Positions 15,362-20,508 of a stretch of 20,508 nucleotides of DNA are shown piece after piece (position 1 is the first letter of the stretch; every line of letters starts with the position of its first letter). The notes beneath the pieces are model-generated. The model was not told the origin of the DNA. It ran no database searches and was given only the letters and a program-made list of their open reading frames with translations. The DNA comes from Hyphomicrobiales bacterium. GTDB lineage: Bacteria > Pseudomonadota > Alphaproteobacteria > Rhizobiales > Xanthobacteraceae. The stretch lies in assembly GCA_026400425.1 (NCBI GenBank), contig JAPLPC010000147.1, positions 1 through 20,508 of the forward strand, in the 5' to 3' direction. The position numbers and the translations under genes are program-made.

Positions 15362-16767
15362 TGCGCAAGACTTCCATAATTCTGCTGAGTGCCGCAACCG
15401 GCGCCGCCTTGACGCTGTTCGTCACGCAGCCTCGTGCCGTGTTCATGGGGACGAGCGCCCGCGCCGCCACCTCGGATACCTATCGCCAGCTCAATCTGTT
15501 CGGCGACGTATTCGAACGCGTGCGCAGCGACTATGTCGAGAAGCCGGACGACAGCAAAATGATCGAGTCCGCGATCTCCGGCATGCTGACCGGTCTGGAT
15601 CCGCATTCGAGCTACATGGATGCCAAGAGCTTCCGTGACATGCAGGTGCAGACCCGCGGCGAGTTCGGCGGTCTCGGCATCGAAGTCACCATGGAAGACG
15701 GCCTGATCAAGGTGGTGTCGCCGATCGACGATACGCCAGCGTCGAAGGCCGGCGTCATGGCCAACGACATCATCACCAATCTCGACGACGAAGCCGTGCA
15801 GGGCCTGACCCTGAACCAGGCCGTCGAAAAGATGCGCGGTCCGGTGAACACCAAGATCAAGCTCAAGATCATCCGCAAGGGTGCGGACAATCCGCTCGAC
15901 GTCACCCTCGTGCGCGACAATATCCGCGTCCGCTCGGTGCGCGCGCGCGTCGAAGACAACGACATCGCCTATATCCGCATCACCACCTTCAACGAACAGA
16001 CCACCGAAGGCCTGAAGCGCGAGATCGCGGCGCAGACCGCAGCGATCGGCGCCGACAAGGTGAAGGGCTACATCATCGACCTGCGCAACAATCCGGGCGG
16101 TCTGCTGGAAGAAGCGGTCACGGTGTCGGACGCGTTCCTCGATCGCGGCGAGATCGTCTCGACGCGCGGTCGCAATGCCGAGGAAACCCAGCGCCGCACG
16201 GCGCATACGGGCGACCTCACCAAGGGCAAGCCGGTGGTCGTGCTGGTCAATGGCGGCTCGGCCTCGGCGTCGGAAATCGTCGCCGGCGCCCTGCAGGACC
16301 ACAAGCGCGCGACCATTCTCGGCACGCGTTCGTTCGGCAAGGGCTCGGTGCAGACCATCATCCCGCTCGGTTCGGGCAATGGCGCACTGCGCCTGACCAC
16401 GGCGCGCTACTACACGCCGTCGGGCAAGTCGATCCAGGCCAAGGGCATCGTGCCGGACATCGAGATCGTGCAGGACGTGCCTGACGAGCTGAAGTCGCGT
16501 ACCGACACCAAGGGCGAAGCCTCGCTGCGTGGCCATCTGAAGAACGACGGCGACGAGAAGACCGGCTCGCAGTCCTACGTGCCGCCGGACGCCAAGAACG
16601 ACAAGGCGCTGAAGGCTGCGGCCGATCTGCTGCACGGCATCAAGGTGACCTCGAACGCCATCGTGACCCAGCCGGAGGTGAAGGCCTCGCAGAACGACAA
16701 CAAGCCGGCCGGCGACAAGCCCGCCGAGAGCAAGCCCGCCGACAAGCCGGCAGCCAAGCCGAACTGA
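15358..16767 (+). CDS. ctpA: Carboxyl-terminal processing protease CtpA (S41 family)
   Basis: Periplasmic Ser/Lys protease that trims C-termini of exported proteins. The 469 residues comprise a signal or anchor segment (about 5-25), a helical cap including GLDPHSSYMD (79-88), a PDZ domain (about 100-175; GLGIEVTMEDGLIKVVSPIDDTPA lies within it) and the protease core. The nucleophile lies in NGGSASASEIVAG (S303) and the general-base lysine in SFGKGSVQT (K328), 25 residues apart as in the family. DLRNNPGG (241-248) and YYTPSGKSIQ (351-360) are also conserved. The tail ends in a KPA-rich low-complexity stretch (449-468). Start: tandem ATGs at 15358 and 15361, the first overlapping the envC-like stop. 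Last gene before a strong terminator. Confidence 0.97.
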   Translation: MMRKTSIILLSAATGAALTLFVTQPRAVFMGTSARAATSDTYRQLNLFGDVFERVRSDYVEKPDDSKMIESAISGMLTGLDPHSSYMDAKSFRDMQVQTRGEFGGLGIEVTMEDGLIKVVSPIDDTPASKAGVMANDIITNLDDEAVQGLTLNQAVEKMRGPVNTKIKLKIIRKGADNPLDVTLVRDNIRVRSVRARVEDNDIAYIRITTFNEQTTEGLKREIAAQTAAIGADKVKGYIIDLRNNPGGLLEEAVTVSDAFLDRGEIVSTRGRNAEETQRRTAHTGDLTKGKPVVVLVNGGSASASEIVAGALQDHKRATILGTRSFGKGSVQTIIPLGSGNGALRLTTARYYTPSGKSIQAKGIVPDIEIVQDVPDELKSRTDTKGEASLRGHLKNDGDEKTGSQSYVPPDAKNDKALKAAADLLHGIKVTSNAIVTQPEVKASQNDNKPAGDKPAESKPADKPAAKPN

Positions 16768-16793
16768 TCCGGCTGATGTCGAAGTCATAAGAG

Positions 16794-16821
16794 AAGGGCG
16801 TCCTGCGGGGCGCCCTTTTTT
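16794..16821 (+). terminator. Rho-independent terminator after ctpA
   Basis: AAGGGCG and CGCCCTT form a 7-pair stem around a 10-base loop, followed by a run of T (16816-16821). It closes the proA-to-ctpA block. Confidence 0.9.
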
Positions 16822-16869
16822 CTGGTTTGTCTATTCTCTGAATAATGTCACCTGCGACGGCGCTGATTC

Positions 16870-17003
16870 ACCTCTCCCCACCGGGGAGAGGTCGCGCACT
16901 GGCGCGGGTAAGGAAGCTTCACTCTACGTCACGTGCGGCTCCCCTCTCCCGCTCCGTCTTCGCTGCGCGACGCCGGATCGACCTCTCCCCGGTGGGGAGA
17001 GGT
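16870..17003. repeat. Perfect 23-base inverted repeat pair (family A-like, copy 3)
   Basis: Arms at 16870-16892 and 16981-17003 are exact reverse complements; each arm is itself nearly palindromic (ACCTCTCCCC...GGGGAGAGGT). The 88 bases between contain GTCACGTGCGGCTCCCCTCT, which resembles GTCACGTGGGGCTCCCCC in the copy at 3053-3070, so the two elements are related. No open frame or transposase is associated. Confidence 0.8.
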
Positions 17004-17030
17004 GACCGAGCGTCGTTGGTTGTCTGAATT

Positions 17031-17117
17031 GTAAGGTGTGCAAAGGCGCCCTTGCGCGGTGCCCGCCATCTGCGTCTCAGGCATTGGTGGTAGGCACGCT
17101 GCGCTCTGCCCCCCTAC
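17031..17117. repeat. Degenerate copy of inverted repeat family B
   Basis: GTAAGGTGTGCAAAGGCGC (17031 onward) and GCGCTCTGCCCCCCTAC (to 17117) correspond to the arms of the 13323-13433 element with several substitutions. It ends 10 bases from the stop of the leftward exported-protein gene, so it may contribute to that gene's transcript end. Confidence 0.65.
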
Positions 17118-17126
17118 GATCGCGGC

Positions 17127-18092
17127 TCACTTGAATGCGATCGATGCCGCGATCTTCTCGATGGCCGGCTTCAACTCTGCGCGGCGATCCGCGGCGAAAT
17201 ACGAGATCATCCGCACATAGCGCCCGTTCGGCCCGGCGGCGAAATATTGCAGGAAGCGCTTGTCGCCGTCGGTCTTGCCCTCGAGAAGAACCCCATCGGC
17301 GGCGCCGGCGAACGACACTTTCCTTTCGTTATCGATCGTCGCTTTATCCAAATCCCTGGTCTGATGCAGCAGCGTCTTGGCGATCACGGTCGAGTCCTCG
17401 CTGAGCACCGGCGTGTTGCCGATTTGCGCGGAGACCACCAGCAGCGGCTGCTCACCCTTCGGATCCGTATCGTTGTCGCCAGCGGTCATCGCCACGGTGC
17501 TGCCGGCCATCGTATCGAGCACGCGGAACGGCGCCGCAGGCGCGACCTTGAACGGCAGGCTGGCCAGTTTGTCCGCAACCGACGGCACATCGCCGAGCGA
17601 CACCGTCGCCAGCATCGCCTTGATGGCGGCATCGTCGAGTTTGGCGGCCGGCATGGCCTGCACGGTGATCATCACCGTGCGGCTGCCTTGCGCCAGTGCG
17701 ACCCATTTTGCGAGCTTGGTGCCCGCGTTCATCTGCGTGCCGCTGGCGAGGAAAGCCTGGCCCGAAGCGGTCGGCACCTTGTCCAGCGTCGCAACCTCGA
17801 TGCCCTTCTGCTTGAAGCCTGCACGCACGGCCTGAAGGTTACCGAACAATGCGGACAGCTGCGGCCAAGCTTGCGGTGGCAGTTCGGCGATCAGGATGCT
17901 GGATTTCGTTGTCGGATCGGCAAAGCCCGCGAAATCCGTGGCCGGCGTAAAGCCCGCCGGTGGCGTCATGGTCACCGTGGTGCCGTTCACCCGCTGTGAA
18001 GTCTGCGCGGCGGCATCGGGCGGCAGCAGGCTACACGCCACGATGCATGAGAGAACAACGGCGGTTCGGCGGATGGCATTCGCGCTCATCAT
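17127..18092 (-). CDS. Exported protein of unknown function with two similar halves
   Basis: I do not recognise a named family. The 321 residues start with an export signal (RR at 8-9, hydrophobic 10-24). Either signal peptidase I cuts near AAAQ (27-30), or IVAC (17-20) is a lipobox, which would make it a lipoprotein. Two halves look alike: about 33-170 (PPAGFTPATDFAGF ... ILIAELP ... GKxx-type middle, MITVQAMP ... AAIKAMLATVSLG) and about 180-321 (PFRVLDTMAGSTVAM ... LLVVSAQIG ... GRYVRMISYFA ... PAIEKIAASIAF). This suggests a duplicated DcrB/PsbP-like alpha-beta domain. ATGs at 18092 and 18089 are both possible; AAGGA is 3 nt from the first and 6 nt from the second, which favours 18089. Confidence 0.85.
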   Translation of the reverse strand: MMSANAIRRTAVVLSCIVACSLLPPDAAAQTSQRVNGTTVTMTPPAGFTPATDFAGFADPTTKSSILIAELPPQAWPQLSALFGNLQAVRAGFKQKGIEVATLDKVPTASGQAFLASGTQMNAGTKLAKWVALAQGSRTVMITVQAMPAAKLDDAAIKAMLATVSLGDVPSVADKLASLPFKVAPAAPFRVLDTMAGSTVAMTAGDNDTDPKGEQPLLVVSAQIGNTPVLSEDSTVIAKTLLHQTRDLDKATIDNERKVSFAGAADGVLLEGKTDGDKRFLQYFAAGPNGRYVRMISYFAADRRAELKPAIEKIAASIAFK

Positions 18093-18160
18093 CTGTCCTT
18101 CGTTTCGATCGTCAGTGCGTGGTTGTCGTCCTGAAAGCCAGTGCGGTTCTGTTTCGATAC

Positions 18161-18199
18161 AAAAAAGCCTGCCGTCATGAGATGACGACAGGCTCTTTT
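18161..18199 (-). terminator. Rho-independent terminator downstream of rlpA
   Basis: AGCCTG-C-CGTCAT and ATGACG-A-CAGGCT make a 13-position stem with one mismatch and a 3-base loop. On the minus strand it is followed by a run of T (complement of 18161-18166); on the plus strand by CTTTT, so it may work both ways. It lies about 77 bases after the rlpA stop and before the exported-protein gene. Confidence 0.9.
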
Positions 18200-18275
18200 A
18201 CTCAACGCTTACGCAACTCTACTGAACGCAACGCTACTGAACCTTGCAGAACAGGAACGCGATACGCTGTTGGTC

Positions 18276-18815
18276 TTACATGACCTCTGCAACGACCTTG
18301 CCGACGCCGCGGCTGGTCAGGCCGATGGCGCTCGCCGCGCCCTTGGAGAGGTCGAGCACGCGACCGCGGATGAACGGGCCGCGATCATTGACGGTGACGA
18401 CGACGCTGCGGCCGCCATGAGTCACGCGCAGCTTGGTGCCGAACGGCAGCGACCGATGCGCAGCGGTCATGGCATTCTGATTGAAGCGAGCCCCCGAAGC
18501 GGTCTTGTTGCCGGCTTCGTTGCCGTAGAAGGATGCGACCCCGGAGAAGCTGCGGCCGCCGCGCGAAGCGGGCGCTGCAGCGGGAGCGGTGAAAGGCGCG
18601 AACGGGCCGATCGACGCATTGGCTTCGAATGGATTGGATTGGGCCGCGGCTTTCTTGGCGGCGTGATGATAGTGATGCTTGTGGTGATGGCGGTGCTTGG
18701 ACTTGGCCGAAGCTTCCGAAACCGATCCCCCAAATGCGACTGTCGCGGCAATCAGTGCAATCGCCAGACGCGGCTGGGTCAAAGAGCCCAGCGCAAACTT
18801 TCCGTAACGCAGCAT
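18276..18815 (-). CDS. rlpA: RlpA-family septal ring lytic transglycosylase/DPBB protein
   Basis: RlpA proteins have a double-psi beta-barrel and, where studied, cleave naked glycan strands at the septum. The 179 residues have a signal peptide (hydrophobic 17-29, likely cut after ASA at 35-37). Next come a striking histidine cluster (8 His in 41-51) and a Pro/Ala linker, then the barrel domain from SGVASFYG (91-98) through TASGARFNQNAMTAAHR (105-121), LPFGTKLRVT (123-132), the acidic active-site-type VNDRGPF (142-148) and GRVLDLSKGAASAIGL (151-166). No SPOR domain and no lipobox, so it is a short soluble-type member. Start ATG 18813-18815 with GAGGAC about 8 nt upstream. Two CtrA-type boxes lie 170 and 256 bases upstream. 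Confidence 0.92.
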   Translation of the reverse strand: MLRYGKFALGSLTQPRLAIALIAATVAFGGSVSEASAKSKHRHHHKHHYHHAAKKAAAQSNPFEANASIGPFAPFTAPAAAPASRGGRSFSGVASFYGNEAGNKTASGARFNQNAMTAAHRSLPFGTKLRVTHGGRSVVVTVNDRGPFIRGRVLDLSKGAASAIGLTSRGVGKVVAEVM

Positions 18816-18984
18816 ATATTGTCGTCCTCAGATAGTATTACCACAGCCGTGGCAAGTGGACCCCCGTCCCGATTTCGCTGAGGCCGCGTTTGACGAGGTA
18901 TTGAGGCGTAAAGTGGGCGAAGAAATCGTTCCATTTCGCGATGTAATATCTTGTGATCAGGCCGGAGTTCGTTTGAGGACTGCT

Positions 18985-18999
18985 TTAACGATTTGTTAA
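18985..18999. promoter_or_regulatory. CtrA-type binding site, perfect TTAA-N7-TTAA
   Basis: TTAACGATTTGTTAA, followed by C, matches the full CtrA recognition pattern known from Caulobacter and other alphaproteobacteria. It lies in the rlpA upstream region, 170 bases from the start codon. Motif match only; no promoter was confirmed. Confidence 0.6.
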
Positions 19000-19070
19000 C
19001 CGTTACTTCTTTCTCCCATTACTTCACTATACTGAACAGCGAAGTGAAAATCGCGTGACGAAAGTTTTCG

Positions 19071-19085
19071 TTAAGTAATCGTCAA
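19071..19085. promoter_or_regulatory. Second CtrA-type site, TTAA-N7-TCAA (one mismatch)
   Basis: TTAAGTAATCGTCAA, again followed by C, has the same spacing as the box 86 bases away with one substitution in the second half-site. Its proximity to a perfect site raises its credibility; alone it would be weak. Confidence 0.4.
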
Positions 19086-19539
19086 CGATGCGACGCCTGA
19101 TGCCGCCTAACAGTCTGCTCCGCGGGGAGCGGTGATCACGGCGACGCTCACCCGACACGCACCGTCATGTGAATTGCGGCGCCTGACGGAATCGCATCAA
19201 CTGCGACGGCGTGCCGTTCGGCCTGCGATATCATCCGGCCAACGGAGCCGGCCCGATCGCTGAAAATCACGCCCCGTAATTTCGTCTCGCGGTTCGCTGA
19301 AACGATTCTTCGCTGCTGCCTGCGACAAGGCATCACCAAACGCTTTCGTCGCGTTGCAAGGCCGTGCAGGCCATGCTAGCAAAGCCGCGATTTGAACGGG
19401 CGGGGGCGCTCTGCCGCTGCCTGAAGAATCGAAGTCCCGCTTGAATTCCAAGGACTTGGATCGCTAGGCGCCGCTCTTTCGGCGATTCTTGCGGCGATGG
19501 GTTTCCCTTGTGAATTTGACAGCCTGAAGAGCACAATTC
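19086..19539. other. Gene-free leader upstream of atpH
   Basis: I see no credible protein, RNA gene or repeat family here; short open frames on both strands have no recognisable motifs. It must include the ATP synthase operon promoter or leader, but no convincing -35/-10 pair at proper spacing was found; the TTGACA at 19516 is too close to the start codon to serve. Four GANTC sites occur between 19189 and 19488, and a 9-base inverted pair (CGATTCTTC 19303-19311, GAAGAATCG 19423-19431) is present. Confidence 0.5.
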
Positions 19540-20100
19540 GTGGCAGCAGAAGATCCGTCGGTTTCGGGAGTGTCCGGTCGTTACGCAACAGCCCTGTTCG
19601 AGCTGGCGCGCGACGAAAAGTCCGTCGATGCGGTGAAGGCCGATCTCGACAAATTCGCAGCATTGCTGAACGAGAGTGCCGATCTGTCGCGCCTCGTGCG
19701 CAGCCCGGTTTTCACCGCCGACGAGCAGCGCAAGGCGCTCGGCGCGGTGCTTGCCAAGGCCGGGATCTCGGGCGTTGCAGCCAATTTCATCAGCGTTCTC
19801 AACGCGAACCGTCGTTTGTTCGTGGTCAGCGACGTGATCCGCGCGTTCAATGCGCTGGTCGCCAAGTTCAAGGGCGAGGCCACGGCTGACGTCACCGTCG
19901 CCGAGCAGCTCTCGGACAAGAATCTCGATGCCCTCAAGTCCGCACTGAAGACAGTGACGGGCAAGGACGTCGCGCTCAACGTGAAAGTCGATCCGTCCAT
20001 CATCGGCGGGCTTGTCGTTAAACTCGGCAGCCGCATGGTCGATAGCTCGCTTCGCACCAAACTCAACTCGATCAAGCACGCGATGAAAGAGGCAGGCTGA
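19540..20100 (+). CDS. atpH: ATP synthase F1 delta subunit
   Basis: Stator subunit joining the F1 head to the b/b' stalk. The 186 residues open MAAEDPSVSGVSGRYATALF, the usual family start, and include NANRRLFVVSDVIRAFNAL (about 87-105). The conserved C-terminal block KVDPSIIGGLVVKLGSRMVD (148-167) and SLRTKLNSIKHAM follow. The start is GTG at 19540, because its product begins exactly where the family does; GAAGAG lies upstream at about 9 nt. Its stop TGA shares one base with the atpA ATG. First gene of the F1 operon (atpHAGDC order expected in alphaproteobacteria). Confidence 0.96.
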   Translation: MAAEDPSVSGVSGRYATALFELARDEKSVDAVKADLDKFAALLNESADLSRLVRSPVFTADEQRKALGAVLAKAGISGVAANFISVLNANRRLFVVSDVIRAFNALVAKFKGEATADVTVAEQLSDKNLDALKSALKTVTGKDVALNVKVDPSIIGGLVVKLGSRMVDSSLRTKLNSIKHAMKEAG

Positions 20101-20508
20101 TGGACATCCGCGCCGCAGAAATTTCCGCAATCCTCAAGGATCAGATCAAGAATTTCGGCCAGGAAGCCGAAGTCTCTGAAGTCGGCCAGGTGCTCTCCGT
20201 CGGTGACGGTATCGCCCGCGTCTACGGTCTCGACAATGTTCAGGCCGGTGAAATGGTCGAATTCGAGAACGGCACCCGCGGCATGGCGCTGAATCTCGAA
20301 ACCGACAATGTCGGTGTCGTTATTTTCGGTGCCGACCGCGAGATCAAGGAAGGCCAGACCGTCAAGCGTACCCGCGCCATCGTGGACGCGCCGGTCGGCA
20401 AGGGTCTGCTCGGCCGCGTGGTCGACGGTCTCGGCAATCCGATCGACGGCAAGGGTCCGATCCAGGCCGACAAGCGCATGCGCGTCGACGTCAAGGCGCC
20501 CGGCATCA
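20100..20508 (+). CDS. atpA: ATP synthase F1 alpha subunit, N-terminal part (truncated by right edge)
   Basis: Non-catalytic nucleotide-binding subunit of the F1 hexamer. The 136 codons present run from MDIRAAEISAILKDQIKNF through the beta-barrel domain (VGQVLSVGDGIARVYGLDNV, EMVEFENGTRGMALNLE, VGVVIFGADREIKEGQ) to RVVDGLGNPIDGKGPI at the start of the nucleotide domain. The Walker A loop lies beyond the window; full length is usually about 510. ATG at 20100 overlaps the atpH stop by one base (TGATG), indicating coupling. Confidence 0.98.
   Translation, partial: MDIRAAEISAILKDQIKNFGQEAEVSEVGQVLSVGDGIARVYGLDNVQAGEMVEFENGTRGMALNLETDNVGVVIFGADREIKEGQTVKRTRAIVDAPVGKGLLGRVVDGLGNPIDGKGPIQADKRMRVDVKAPGI

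Noticed and set aside
14087..15397. 436-codon minus-strand frame opposite the EnvC-like gene
   Set aside because: Shadow of the plus-strand gene; no recognisable domain.
15277..16788. 503-codon minus-strand frame opposite ctpA
   Set aside because: Antisense to CtpA; composition is low in motif content and follows codon bias.
16870..17117. Possible insertion sequence or MITE with target duplication
   Set aside because: No transposase and no convincing flanking direct repeats; left as an intergenic repeat element.
18816..19539. Possible replication origin because of AT-rich patch and CtrA boxes
   Set aside because: No DnaA-box-like TTATCCACA words or AT-rich 13-mer array was seen; a regulatory region for rlpA is simpler.

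Overview
The window looks like an ordinary housekeeping stretch of a GC-rich alphaproteobacterial chromosome, most likely family Nitrobacteraceae/Bradyrhizobiaceae (the Bradyrhizobium, Rhodopseudomonas, Afipia, Nitrobacter group). This is inferred from gene order (tsaD-gpsA; hemD-mitofilin-hemY; proA-nadD-rsfS-rlmH-envC-ctpA; atpH-atpA), from two families of intergenic inverted repeats of the sort common in that group, and from CtrA-type TTAA-N7-TTAA sites. No phage, insertion sequence, CRISPR array or defence island was seen.

Layout. 1-1530 (-): 5' part of acetyl-CoA synthetase, running off the left edge. 1803-2981 (+): a eukaryote/poxvirus-type DNA topoisomerase IB, divergent from acs. A GC-rich inverted repeat (3000-3105) separates it from a leftward gene block, 6237 down to 3140: tsaD, gpsA, an N-terminally truncated EVE-domain gene and a METTL20-like (ETF-beta lysine) methyltransferase. 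Divergent from tsaD, rightward: hemD, a mitofilin/Mic60-like membrane protein and HemY (6338-10180). hemC, which I would expect between tsaD and hemD, is absent. Then tRNA-Thr(CGT) at 10336-10411, followed by a rightward block: proA, nadD, rsfS, rlmH, an EnvC-like factor and the protease CtpA, closed by a strong terminator at 16794-16821.

The right part holds two repeat clusters (16870-17117), a leftward exported protein of unknown function with two similar halves, a leftward RlpA-family protein with a His-rich linker, a 724-base intergenic region carrying two CtrA-like boxes, and the start of the ATP synthase operon (atpH, partial atpA).

Functional themes are envelope and division (EnvC, CtpA, RlpA, mitofilin/HemY), translation quality and ribosome maturation (TsaD, RsfS, RlmH, tRNA-Thr), and core metabolism (acetate activation, glycerol-3-phosphate, proline, NAD, tetrapyrrole, ATP synthesis). 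I do not see a convincing new multi-gene system. The points most worth a second look are the truncated EVE gene abutting gpsA, the missing hemC, the RsfS with a lysine-rich repetitive tail and an apparent CTG start, the CtrA-type sites upstream of rlpA, and the paired inverted-repeat families.
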